This document shows, piece by piece, positions 52,401 to 60,351 of a stretch of DNA of 64,000 nucleotides (position 1 is its first letter; every line of letters starts with the position of its first letter). The DNA is from Oceaniglobus trochenteri (lineage in GTDB: Bacteria > Pseudomonadota > Alphaproteobacteria > Rhodobacterales > Rhodobacteraceae), in NCBI RefSeq assembly GCF_020529025.1, contig NZ_JACNMM010000010.1, positions 62,001-126,000 of the forward strand, in the 5' to 3' direction. Made by a program: the position numbers and the translations under genes. The notes under the pieces were generated by a model. The model worked only from the letters and a program-made list of their open reading frames with translations, was not told the origin of the DNA and ran no database searches.

Positions 52401-54727
52401 TCCAAATCCACATCCGGCTTCATGAGACGGAGGGAGCAGGTCGCTCGAATGATCTCGTCGCGGTTCGCCGTCTCAAGGTCGCGAGAGGACTGGTTCGCCA
52501 ACCAGAGCGTATCGCCCAGATAGGCCTCATAGCGTGAGACGAGACGACGCCGAGCCTCCTCATCGATATGGTCAGCGCCAAAACTCAAGGTCTCATAGGG
52601 GTCCGACCAATACTTGCCATCGAAGAACAGTTCTGGATGCCGAGTGAAGGTCGCGACGACCGCCTGAGGATCCATATATTCCCAGAAACGGCCTTCGGAA
52701 ATCACCTTGGGCACATCCACGACCCCGCGCGCCGCCATTCTTCGCGCCACATGCTCCCGATCGGGCTTCGAGAGCTCGGCGTAATATGTTTGGCCTTGAC
52801 CCTCCGGGATCAGGTTCGCCACCGCCTTCGCGAACTCCTCGAGGCCCGTGTTCGCCATCGATATGACTTCGGACGGCTCCAACCGTGTCGCGCTGGCGTA
52901 GCTCGAGCGGTAATCGGCGAGAATATTCGCCAGCGTCACGTCATGCACCTGACCTTTCAGGAAATCCAGGGTCTGCACAGAGAGCTCAGTCAATAGCGCG
53001 TCCATAGCGGTCATCGTAGTCGACCGAAACACGTCATGGGTTGGGTTCATCACAAACGCGTAGGTTCGGGTCGCCACGTCGTCGAGTTCAAACGACCAGG
53101 GAAGACTACCCGTGAGCGCCTTGTCAGTTGGCTCCGAGGCGAAGGCTTCCACTTGGAACTCAACTCGGTAAGTCGGGTGCACGTATTTGCGCGATAGCTC
53201 ATGGATTTGATTGCGCTCGGCTGGCGGCTCCGCCGGTTCCGGCTCCGGCAAGACGTCCGCGCCATCGGTATCACCCTGCGAGCCGCCGCTGGTCGACCCG
53301 TCCTCCCCATCGTCGAGGAAGCCGTCAGGAAGGTCGGTGTCGCCACTCTCCCCCAAAATTTCCTTGTCCTGCTCCTCGACCAGCTTCCACCACCGCTCGT
53401 CGTCAAGATAGTCGGCGTCGTTCTCATAGAACGACTGGGCCATCTGCTCGGATCGATCGTTGTCTTTGACCACGAGTACCCTCGACCAAAGGCCGTTTTT
53501 GCCTTGCGGACTGGAGCGTCGGAACGCCTGGAATAACTTGTAGAGAGGGCTGGGGTTTCCGTCGAAGCCACTTTGCTTCGCCGCTTGCGGCCGCAAGGGG
53601 CCCTCTCCCCTGACGACTCGGACCATCTCCTCCCAAGACGGGTCGTCCCTCTCGAAGCGATCTTTAGTGTAGCTGACACGGCAATGGTCAAGATGAACCT
53701 CTCCCACAAAACGACCGCGGCTCCGCGGATCGTCAATCGGATACTCGATCTCCGCATTGTCCCCGTTGTTCCAAGCGAAAAGGTCTTTCGAGCCGATCTC
53801 GATCTTGCGGCCGTTTCGAACGAAGTCGATACCGAAGTCTGATTTGTGCAGATAGCGTTGGAGCCCAACCCATCCCCTCACCCGGCGTTCCGTAGTCACG
53901 ATCTCGCAATTTGGACCACCGTTGGGGCATTGCTCCTCATCGCCGCTCAAGGCCCGCATGCAATGCGTGCAATACCTCCGCGGCGCGAGCGCGACGTCGA
54001 ACCGCTCGACCGCGTGGACAACCGTCCCGTCGCTCAGCTCCACCGAACGGTCGGGATCCCAGTGACAATGGCGCCTGGGTTCCAGCTTCGTTCCGTTCAC
54101 CTTCAGTCTGATCCGGCCCGCCTCGGATTCGCGCAAGATCGCGGAATAGGCGCGCGCGAGATGCTTGCGGATCGTTCCGAGATTGGCCGATCGCGCGAGA
54201 TAGGCGCGCTGATCGGGCTTCAGCTTCGTGATGATGATTTCGGTTCCGTGCTGGGTGTGGTTCGGCTTCACCCGTGTTTGTCGCGGTGTTTTGTAGCTCT
54301 GGCTCGCCCGAAGCCCCTCGAGGTCGATGCGCACACCGACCCATTCCGGCTCGCCTGCGCGCGTGGTCCAAACCTCGGTTACCGTGCCGAGCCGCGCCGT
54401 GGCGATGTTGAAACCCATGCCGAACAGCCCGAGATTGGTCAGAGGGTTGTTCCCCGACCAACCAGCTCGCACCGCGCGCTCCAGCACATCGATCGCCATG
54501 CCTGGACCGTTATCCCGGATGGAGAGACGCGCGTCGCTCTTGTTCGACGTCGGGATCGTGATCGTGATTTCAGGATGGTCTATCGGCGTGCCCGCTCGAG
54601 CCGCCCCGACGAAACCGTCAATGCTGTTGTCGATCAGTTCCGCGACGCAACGCCATTGATGAAGATTGATCTCACCGAGCATCTGCAAGACGCGGGCGTC
54701 GGGAGTGAGATCAAATTCTTGAGTCAT
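52397..54727 (-). CDS. GHKL ATPase related to MutL/MORC (paraMORC-like)
   Basis: A 776-aa protein. The GHKL ATP site has the N-box ELIDNSIDG (Glu30, Asn34), G1 RDNGPGMA (71-78) and G2 LGLFGMGFN (99-107). An S5-like transducer region with a CTHC ... CPNGGPNC cysteine cluster (about 255-280) follows, then an acidic linker (GESGDTDLPDGFLDDGEDGS) and a long C-terminal domain. Prokaryotic MORC/paraMORC proteins are known from gene neighbourhoods to accompany helicases, nucleases and methylases in restriction-modification loci, as here. Probably a DNA-topology-sensing clamp. It is not MutL: no MutL C-terminal endonuclease motif. Confidence 0.85.
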   Translation of the reverse strand: MTQEFDLTPDARVLQMLGEINLHQWRCVAELIDNSIDGFVGAARAGTPIDHPEITITIPTSNKSDARLSIRDNGPGMAIDVLERAVRAGWSGNNPLTNLGLFGMGFNIATARLGTVTEVWTTRAGEPEWVGVRIDLEGLRASQSYKTPRQTRVKPNHTQHGTEIIITKLKPDQRAYLARSANLGTIRKHLARAYSAILRESEAGRIRLKVNGTKLEPRRHCHWDPDRSVELSDGTVVHAVERFDVALAPRRYCTHCMRALSGDEEQCPNGGPNCEIVTTERRVRGWVGLQRYLHKSDFGIDFVRNGRKIEIGSKDLFAWNNGDNAEIEYPIDDPRSRGRFVGEVHLDHCRVSYTKDRFERDDPSWEEMVRVVRGEGPLRPQAAKQSGFDGNPSPLYKLFQAFRRSSPQGKNGLWSRVLVVKDNDRSEQMAQSFYENDADYLDDERWWKLVEEQDKEILGESGDTDLPDGFLDDGEDGSTSGGSQGDTDGADVLPEPEPAEPPAERNQIHELSRKYVHPTYRVEFQVEAFASEPTDKALTGSLPWSFELDDVATRTYAFVMNPTHDVFRSTTMTAMDALLTELSVQTLDFLKGQVHDVTLANILADYRSSYASATRLEPSEVISMANTGLEEFAKAVANLIPEGQGQTYYAELSKPDREHVARRMAARGVVDVPKVISEGRFWEYMDPQAVVATFTRHPELFFDGKYWSDPYETLSFGADHIDEEARRRLVSRYEAYLGDTLWLANQSSRDLETANRDEIIRATCSLRLMKPDVDLE

Positions 54728-54866
54728 TTTTTTCCACCAAGCAGTACACGTCGTTCATGAAATAATTGAATTGATAGCGTGAAAAAAGCGCGACATCACA
54801 ATCGCCTTGAAAAATCACCGATCAGCCTTTCGGGGGAGGAGCGATTTTCAAGAATTTGAGTTCTTG

Positions 54867-55640
54867 CTAAGATCGGGCGATCAACGTGCCGCTCGGGAAA
54901 CGCCGATCGTCATTTTTGTAGCAGATGACATGGCTCGGAAGCGCCGTCGCATGCCATCCCGAGGGAAGTGCGGCGATGCAACGCTCAAGTACCTCGCGTG
55001 TCGTGATGTCAGGTCGCGGAATATCAACTTCGCTAGTTTCAAAATCTGGCTCGAAGGAATTTCGGGACGTCGCGTTCGGGCGCTGGAAGCGTAGCAGGAA
55101 GGGAAGGCCATCCTTGAGCTGCTGCATGACGTCCGCGACCGACTGTTTTCCAACTTTGAACTCAACGAAACAGTGATCCAAACGGATAGGATGCTGGGTG
55201 TCGAAATGGTCTGGTTTGTATGTCGTAGTATCTCGTTGTTGCCCGGGATCGTTCGAGCCAAAGCCGGAATGGTTCCAAGGGAGCTTCCCTTCCCCGCCAT
55301 AGTGCGAGATCAAGGCTGCTTCGAGATCCATGGCAGCAAAGACGAATATTCGTATTGCCTTGAAGTGAATATCGCCCGGGCTGATGTACTGCCTACCATC
55401 CAACTTGCGCATGTGGCGGGTCAGCCGGTTCAGCAGGCCTTTCGAGCTTTCTGCTTTGCCAATATAGAGTAGTTCTCCCGTCACGCTGGAGCTAAGAGCA
55501 TAAACGCCCGGCGCGTCCGAGACGCGCGTCAGGTTCAGGGCGGTAAGTTCAGCAGAATTCATCCCGTCAAGGAGGGCAACAATGTCCCTCAATAGGGCTC
55601 TTGGCAGATCAAATTCGAGCTCTGCATAGCCGTCGCTCAT
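54867..55640 (-). CDS. GIY-YIG restriction endonuclease, Eco29kI-like
   Basis: A 257-aa protein. GIY-YIG core: PGVYALSS (Tyr47), ELLYIGKAE (Tyr59), the Arg in LLNRLTRHM, Glu107 in DLEAALISHYG and Asn123 in PWNHSGFGSNDPG. The SGFGSNDPG-x-x-RD stretch matches Eco29kI, a GIY-YIG type II enzyme that cuts CCGCGG. Its start overlaps the stop of the C5 methyltransferase gene (ATGA), the usual R-M pairing. A 139-bp gap separates it from the GHKL gene; nothing recognised lies in that gap. Site specificity is inferred and needs testing. Confidence 0.8.
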   Translation of the reverse strand: MSDGYAELEFDLPRALLRDIVALLDGMNSAELTALNLTRVSDAPGVYALSSSVTGELLYIGKAESSKGLLNRLTRHMRKLDGRQYISPGDIHFKAIRIFVFAAMDLEAALISHYGGEGKLPWNHSGFGSNDPGQQRDTTTYKPDHFDTQHPIRLDHCFVEFKVGKQSVADVMQQLKDGLPFLLRFQRPNATSRNSFEPDFETSEVDIPRPDITTREVLERCIAALPSGWHATALPSHVICYKNDDRRFPSGTLIARS

Positions 55641-56851
55641 ACAGTCTCCGCCATGTCCAATTTTTTAGCGACGCTGTCTCCAACCACGCGCGCCAATTCG
55701 GCGGGCACGGCGTTCCCGAGTTGACGCATGCTTTCGCTCCACGACCCGTGGAATCGATAGTCATCGGGGAACGTCTGCAGTCGGGCGGACTCCCGAACGG
55801 TGAAGTAGCGAACGAAACCATCCGCACGACGAAGCATGTTTTCTCCACCAGGCACTCCGTGCACGCCTGCCTTCAGAGTCTTCGAGGGTTCGTCCAAATG
55901 GCTGCCAGTGTGCCCCTTGTAGCTGCGGGCGCCAGGCTGGAAGCGGTGATCATGAAAGGCGGTGGCACGCTGCGTGTGTCGCGGATCGGGCAAATCCCCG
56001 ATCGCGTCGCGCGTTGTCCGCCAAGGCTTTCCTTCGGGCTTCTCGTCTCGGGACATTCTCGCCGCTATCTGCGCAGCGCGTCCCTCCAGCTCACGATGGG
56101 GTTTGGGCACCTCATGGCGATCCCAATAGTCGCCGTAAATTTGGTCCCAAATCAGCGCGCGCTGATTGAACTCACCCTCTCCAAAGCTCCAGCACGCGTC
56201 CACATCATCGCGAAATCCAACGAACAATACCCGCTCACGACGTTGCGGCACACCATAGTTGGCGGCGTTTAGTAGCTTCGTGACCACGTTGTAGTGGAGG
56301 CCGGGCCGGCGGGTTGAGGTGTGATGTTGCTGCAGACGGGCCAAGTGTCCCTGCCAAGCCTCTTCGTCGCGGGCCAATAGCTCCGGATGCTCAAGCTGTA
56401 GCTGCACATAAGAGAAATAGTCCGCGAAGGCGGCACGGGTGAGGCCTTTCACGTTTTCGAAGATGAATGCCTTCGGCCGTGCCTCTCTTACCGCGCGAAC
56501 AGCTTGCGGAAACATGTCTCTCGCGTCGTCATATGCACGATGCCGCCCCCCCAAGCTGAAGGGTTGGCATGGCGGTCCACCGGAAATCAGATCAAGAGCG
56601 CCTTCGTGGGCCGTGAAGTCTACGGAGCGTACATCGCCCTCAATCACATTCCAGGCGCACATGTCCGCAGGATCGGCGCCATCCAGAACGCCATGGTTTT
56701 CGCGTAACGTGTCACAACACCACCGATCATACTCGACGACCGCTTTAGGGATGAATCCAGCCTGCGCCAGTCCGATGCCCAAACCGCCCGCTCCGGCGAA
56801 GAGTTCGATCGAAGCACGTTGCCTCGTGATATTCGCCAGTTCGATAGACAT
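55637..56851 (-). CDS. DNA (cytosine-5-)-methyltransferase
   Basis: A 404-aa C5 methyltransferase with all main motifs in order: I ELFAGAGGLGIGLAQAGF (about 16-33), IV GGPPCQPFSLGGR with catalytic Cys95, VI ENVKGLTR, VIII QRRERVLFVGFR, then a target-recognition region (about 215-320) and IX/X YFTVRESARLQTFPDDYRFH, GNAVPAELARVVG. First gene of the operon methyltransferase, GIY-YIG, GHKL, nuclease-helicase, unknown, PIN. It protects host sites from the linked nuclease. The alternative recognition class (Dcm with Vsr) is unlikely: no vsr gene is present. Confidence 0.92.
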   Translation of the reverse strand: MSIELANITRQRASIELFAGAGGLGIGLAQAGFIPKAVVEYDRWCCDTLRENHGVLDGADPADMCAWNVIEGDVRSVDFTAHEGALDLISGGPPCQPFSLGGRHRAYDDARDMFPQAVRAVREARPKAFIFENVKGLTRAAFADYFSYVQLQLEHPELLARDEEAWQGHLARLQQHHTSTRRPGLHYNVVTKLLNAANYGVPQRRERVLFVGFRDDVDACWSFGEGEFNQRALIWDQIYGDYWDRHEVPKPHRELEGRAAQIAARMSRDEKPEGKPWRTTRDAIGDLPDPRHTQRATAFHDHRFQPGARSYKGHTGSHLDEPSKTLKAGVHGVPGGENMLRRADGFVRYFTVRESARLQTFPDDYRFHGSWSESMRQLGNAVPAELARVVGDSVAKKLDMAETV

Positions 56852-57576
56852 GTTGACACCTGACTCCGTTTTCTCGTGTTAGACCAGATGGCACGCTGTG
56901 GATCAAGGCTGCCAAGTCAAGATATAGAGCAGAACCCTAAGATTTCCTCAATAACTAGCACCCCACACTACGTTACCGCCACATACCTTCTGATCACCCA
57001 CCAACGGGGTAGACGGAACGGACCCCAACTCCCACCTGCTCCTCGACGACGCATGTCGAAAGACTCCCTTGTCAGAACAGGTCGAACAGTCACGTGTCGG
57101 CAGTCGCCTCCGTCCGGAAACCGCCCCCTAAACATGATAGCAGAGAGCGCCAATCGAAAGCACACGAAACCGTCGAACGTTAAGAGCTCGCGCCGCCTTT
57201 TCGTCTAAGTTTCGCGAACGCCTTCCAGAGGTTTCTGAAGGAAAATCGCATTCGTTCACTGCCGCAGGCACTGTGTCGATGATCCCGCCATAGAAACGTG
57301 CGCAGGCAACACGAAACACCTTGGCTAACTAGGTGAGCACGACGCACTCCAGCGGCGCCTTCCCCCGCCAAACCAACCCACCACTCTTGACACCCCAACC
57401 TCACTCTCGCTCTTAAGCGGGAACCTAAAAGCGCGACAGCGACCCTTGAGGCCCTCTTCCGGATGCCCCCAGCCGATAGGAAATAGGAGAAGCAGAAAGC
57501 CTCCCCATCCAGTCGCGGTACACGACCTTAAGTTAGAGTCGACAATCAGACCAACATCTTGGAATTTCGAGGTTAA
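56852..57576. other. 725-bp region without a supported gene
   Basis: Upstream of the methyltransferase. It must contain that operon's promoter. Several short frames exist on both strands but none has family motifs or a good ribosome-binding site. The base composition is visibly more AT-rich than in the operon. Probably decayed island sequence. Confidence 0.4.
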
Positions 57577-57653
57577 TGGCGCACCCATCAGGATTCGAAC
57601 CTGAGGCCTTCGCCTTCGGAGGGCGACGCTCTATCCAGCTGAGCTATGGGTGC
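57577..57653 (-). tRNA. tRNA-Arg(CCG), complete, inside the island
   Basis: A 77-nt cloverleaf on the minus strand: acceptor GCACCCA/TGGGTGC, D arm GCTC/GAGC, anticodon stem TCGCC/GGCGA with loop CTCCGAA (anticodon CCG), variable AGGCC, T arm TCAGG-TTCGAAT-CCTGA, discriminator G and encoded CCA. It differs from the split tRNA-Arg(CCG) in acceptor, anticodon-stem and T-stem pairs, each with the matching change on the other side. So it is a separate functional-looking gene, and could replace the interrupted one. Confidence 0.93.
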
Positions 57654-57674
57654 GCAGTAGAACCGTCAGGCCCT

Positions 57675-57698
57675 GACTGCTTACGCAGTGCTTACGCG
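57675..57698 (+). repeat. Integrase arm-type repeat, right copy
   Basis: Two TGCTTACG units (GACTGCTTACG, then AGTGCTTACGCG); 22 of 24 bases match 32662-32685 in the same orientation. It lies 100 bp from the right core and 22 bp upstream of the complete tRNA-Arg, where it would overlap that tRNA's promoter. Confidence 0.55.
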
Positions 57699-57797
57699 AC
57701 TTCTCCAGCCTTTAAATCGAAAAACGATCTGCTCGGCAAGAGCTTGGTATCACGTATCTTTCTTAGTCCTCTTCATCACGGCATCCCCTTGACATCA

Positions 57798-57839
57798 GCC
57801 TTCGGAGGGCAGCGCTCTATCCAGCTGAGCTATGGGTCC
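57798..57839 (-). pseudogene. 5' half of the split tRNA-Arg(CCG) gene (right island junction)
   Basis: Minus strand: acceptor GGACCCA, D arm GCTC-AGCTGGATA-GAGC, anticodon arm CTGCC and loop CTCCGAA, then GGC. These are nucleotides 1-42 of the tRNA whose remainder is at 32488-32532. After nucleotide 42 the sequence (TGATGTCAAGGGGATGCC) is not tRNA, so the gene was not restored on integration. Confidence 0.9.
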
Positions 57840-57894
57840 ACGAGGGCTCTATACCCGGCTGATCGGCCCCCCGCAACGGCGAATTGCACAATCT

Positions 57895-58041
57895 GCGCCC
57901 CTGTTCTTTCTTGCCGAAAATACTCCCGCCGGAGGCTACGACAGCGCAGCTTCGCGCATCGCTGCGAACCGGCTCGATACCACGGGCAAAAGGCGTGCCC
58001 AAAGAATATCGTGGCGCGCATCGCGCGCCTCCGCCGGATCA
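57895..58041 (+). repeat. Dispersed ~147-bp repeat, copy 3
   Basis: GCGCCCCTGTTCTTTCTTGC, then GAAAATACTCCCGCCGGAGG, ending CCCAAAGAATATCGTG, hairpin GCGCGC-AT-CGCGCGC and CCGCCGGATCA. It is 147 bp, like copy 2. The hairpin arms differ from copies 1 and 2 but still pair. The final TCA (58039-58041) is the complement of the sufS stop codon, as in copy 2 at the dehydrogenase gene. Confidence 0.7.
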
Positions 58042-59259
58042 GGCAAAAAGATCGTGGCAGAGTTCCAGCGCGTCGATCAGGGCGTCGACCTCGGCGCGGG
58101 TATTGTAGAGCCCGAAGGACGCGCGGCAGGTGGCGTTGAGGCCCAGGTGCTCCATCAGGGGGCCGACGCAATGCTGGCCGGCGCGCACCGCGATGCCGCG
58201 CTTGTCCAGAACGGTCGAAATGTCGTGGGCATGGGCCTGGCCGTCCAGCGTGAAGGAGAATATCGCGCCCTTGTCCGGCGTCGTACCCTGCACCTGCATC
58301 CAGTTCAGCCCGGCAAACCGACCCACCGCGTAGTCCCGAAGGTCGGCCTCGTGGGCGGCGATGTTCTCCATCCCGAGGCCCATCATGTAATCCAGCGCGA
58401 CGCCCAGGCCGATCTGCTGCACGATGCCCGGTGTGCCCGCCTCGAACTTCATCGGCGCGTCGTTATAGTCGATCCCGTCGCGGCGCACCTCGCGGATCAT
58501 GTCGCCACCGCCCAGGAAGGGCCGCATCTCGGCCATCCGCTCGCGGCGCACGAAGATCGCGCCCGATCCCGAGGGACCATAGAGCTTGTGCCCCGTCACC
58601 GGGTAGAAATCGCAACCGATATCCTGCACATCGACCGGCCCGTGCACCGCCGCCTGGGAACCGTCCACAAGGACCGGGACGCCCTTTTGGCGCGCGCCTG
58701 CACAGATCGCCTTCACGTCCACGCGGGTGCCCAACACGTTCGACATATGCGTCACCGCGATCAGCCGGGTGCGCGGGGTGATGGCATCCAGCACGGCCTG
58801 CGGGTCAAGCGCGCCGTTGGCGTCCACATCCACCCATTTCAGCACCACGCCCTGGCGTTCGCGCAGGAAGTGCCAGGGCACGATATTGGCGTGGTGTTCC
58901 ATGACCGAGAGGATGATCTCGTCGCCCGCCTCCATACGCGGTGCGGCCCAGCCATAGGCCACCATGTTGATGCCCTCGGTGGTGCCGGTGTTCATGATGA
59001 TCTCGTCTTCCGAACCGGAGTTCAGGAAGCGCGCGATGGTGCCGCGCACGGCCTCGTACTTGTCGGTGGCCAGGTTCGACAGGTAATGCAGCCCGCGATG
59101 GACATTGGCATATTCCATCGAATAGGCCTCGCTCACCGCGTCGATCACTACCTTGGGCTTTTGCGCCGAGGCGCCATTGTCGAGATATACCAGGGGCTTG
59201 CCGTTCACCTGTCGCGACAGGATCGGAAAATCGGCGCGGACAGCATTCACGTCGTACAT
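58039..59259 (-). CDS. sufS: Cysteine desulfurase SufS
   Basis: A 406-aa PLP enzyme that takes sulfur from cysteine for Fe-S assembly. YLDNGASAQKP and NVHRGLHYLS at the N-terminus, VMEHHANIVPW (cofactor His), DGSQAAVHGPVDVQDIGCDF, the PLP Lys in VTGHKLYGPSG and the sulfur-accepting Cys in NATCRASFGLYNT are all group II SufS signatures. It is the last gene of the suf cluster in this window and its stop lies in the dispersed repeat. SufE or SufU is not seen here. Confidence 0.95.
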   Translation of the reverse strand: MYDVNAVRADFPILSRQVNGKPLVYLDNGASAQKPKVVIDAVSEAYSMEYANVHRGLHYLSNLATDKYEAVRGTIARFLNSGSEDEIIMNTGTTEGINMVAYGWAAPRMEAGDEIILSVMEHHANIVPWHFLRERQGVVLKWVDVDANGALDPQAVLDAITPRTRLIAVTHMSNVLGTRVDVKAICAGARQKGVPVLVDGSQAAVHGPVDVQDIGCDFYPVTGHKLYGPSGSGAIFVRRERMAEMRPFLGGGDMIREVRRDGIDYNDAPMKFEAGTPGIVQQIGLGVALDYMMGLGMENIAAHEADLRDYAVGRFAGLNWMQVQGTTPDKGAIFSFTLDGQAHAHDISTVLDKRGIAVRAGQHCVGPLMEHLGLNATCRASFGLYNTRAEVDALIDALELCHDLFA

Positions 59260-59265
59260 GGCGGA

Positions 59266-59856
59266 TCACTCCATGCCGGGAACGGAGACACCGATCACGG
59301 CAAGTATCAGGGACAGACCGAAGGCGAAGCCGAAGCTGGTGCCGATGATCATCAGAAAGGTTTTCGCAAGCGAGGTGAAACCGTGCAGGATGGCGATGAA
59401 ATGGGTCAGCAGCCACAGAAACAGGATCAGGCCGAACACCCCGACGACCCAGGCCAGCATCGGCATGATCAGAAGCGCGACCGTCTGGATCACCTGCAGG
59501 CAGGCCATGATGAACTGAAGCCAGACGACAAGGACCAGCCCATCCTGGAACCGCCCCGTTCCGCCACAGGCCCGTCCCACCCAGAAGATGGCAAAGACCA
59601 TCATCACCAGAAGCGAAAGCTGGATCAGCCCCATGCGCAGCGGGCTGATGAACAGGCTGGGGGCGCCGCCCCCCGTCCATGTGCCAAGGGCCAGGTTGCT
59701 GATCTCGGCCAGCAGGATCGAGATGACCACCACCAGCGCCAGCGCCTGCCACAGCACGGCCCGCCCCAGGTTCAGCGCCATCAGCCTTTCGGCAATCGCG
59801 CGGGGGTTCTGCACCGTCTGCACCGCCATGGGCACAAGCGTCGTCAAGTTCATCAT
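59266..59856 (-). CDS. YIP1-family membrane protein
   Basis: A 196-aa integral membrane protein with about five hydrophobic segments from residue 33 onward. MMNLTTLVPMAVQTVQNPRA and ERLMALNLGRAVLWQALALV begin the Yip1 domain. It overlaps the second YIP1 gene by 4 bp and is 6 bp from sufS, so it is in the suf transcript. The two adjacent YIP1 genes recur in suf loci of related bacteria as far as I recall; the role is unknown. Confidence 0.78.
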   Translation of the reverse strand: MMNLTTLVPMAVQTVQNPRAIAERLMALNLGRAVLWQALALVVVISILLAEISNLALGTWTGGGAPSLFISPLRMGLIQLSLLVMMVFAIFWVGRACGGTGRFQDGLVLVVWLQFIMACLQVIQTVALLIMPMLAWVVGVFGLILFLWLLTHFIAILHGFTSLAKTFLMIIGTSFGFAFGLSLILAVIGVSVPGME

Positions 59857-60347
59857 CCTGTCGGCTCCGTTCGCCATTCGATCGTCCAGAACCCGACGCC
59901 CCAGATCCCCAGAAACGCCAGCAGCGCCACAAGGCCCGTCAGGTCCAGCGCGGCACCCTCGCCGATGAATCCGGCGACAAGGCCCCAAAGCAGCCACAGC
60001 GGCGAGGCCGCCAGCAGCGCCCAGAACAGGGCCATGCGCGCGCCAAACCAGCTTCCCTGCCCGCCCAGCATCCGTGCCACGATATGGCTGAGGGCCGCAA
60101 TGGCATAAAGCGCCAGTGGCATGATGAAGACCCAGCCCAGAAGCGCCCCGCCGAACAGGACATCGAACTCCTGACCGGTGATGAAGGCTTCGCGTGACAG
60201 CCGCGGCCACTGGGCCACGAAGATCAGCGCACAGGCCACCATGACTGTGACAAGGGCGCGGTCTTCGCGCACGCCCCCCCCGATGTGGCGCAAAAGCACC
60301 GCACCAGGGTTGCGATAGCTGCCCAGTATGTCCGTGGTCAGCGCCAT
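59853..60347 (-). CDS. YIP1-family membrane protein
   Basis: A 164-aa protein with about four hydrophobic segments (ALVTVMVACALIFVAQWP, ALLGWVFIMPLALYAIAALS, MALFWALLAASPLWLLWGLV, LVALLAFLGIWGVGFWTIEW). N-terminus: MALTTDILGSYRNPGAVLLR. It lies 4 bp after sufD and overlaps the next YIP1 gene by 4 bp. The start ATG at 60347 was chosen over an upstream frame that would overlap sufD. Confidence 0.72.
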   Translation of the reverse strand: MALTTDILGSYRNPGAVLLRHIGGGVREDRALVTVMVACALIFVAQWPRLSREAFITGQEFDVLFGGALLGWVFIMPLALYAIAALSHIVARMLGGQGSWFGARMALFWALLAASPLWLLWGLVAGFIGEGAALDLTGLVALLAFLGIWGVGFWTIEWRTEPTG

Positions 60348-60351
60348 GGCC

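Larger units (their letters stand above)
32523..57807. mobile_element. Integrated genomic (defence) island, ~25.3 kb
   Basis: The boundaries are set by the 10-bp core GCCTTCGGAG at both ends, each inside one half of the same tRNA-Arg(CCG) gene. A pair of near-identical 24-bp words with two TGCTTACG units lies inside each end (32662-32685, 57675-57698), as expected for integrase arm sites. The integrase is only a 5' stump (32712-32831), and conjugation genes are remnants, so the element is probably immobile. Cargo: CBASS, an SMC-like ATPase pair, an HNH nuclease, a HEPN-like cassette and a six-gene methyltransferase/nuclease operon. Confidence 0.88.

Noticed and set aside
52397-56851. MutL mismatch-repair function for the GHKL protein, with Dcm/Vsr
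   Set aside because: The protein lacks MutL C-terminal motifs, no vsr gene is present, and the operon context is restriction-type. MORC-like is the better reading.
57832-60108. 758-codon plus-strand frame opposite sufS and the YIP1 genes
   Set aside because: Rich in His, Gly, Arg and Asp with no domain, antisense to a clear SufS. Rejected as a shadow frame.
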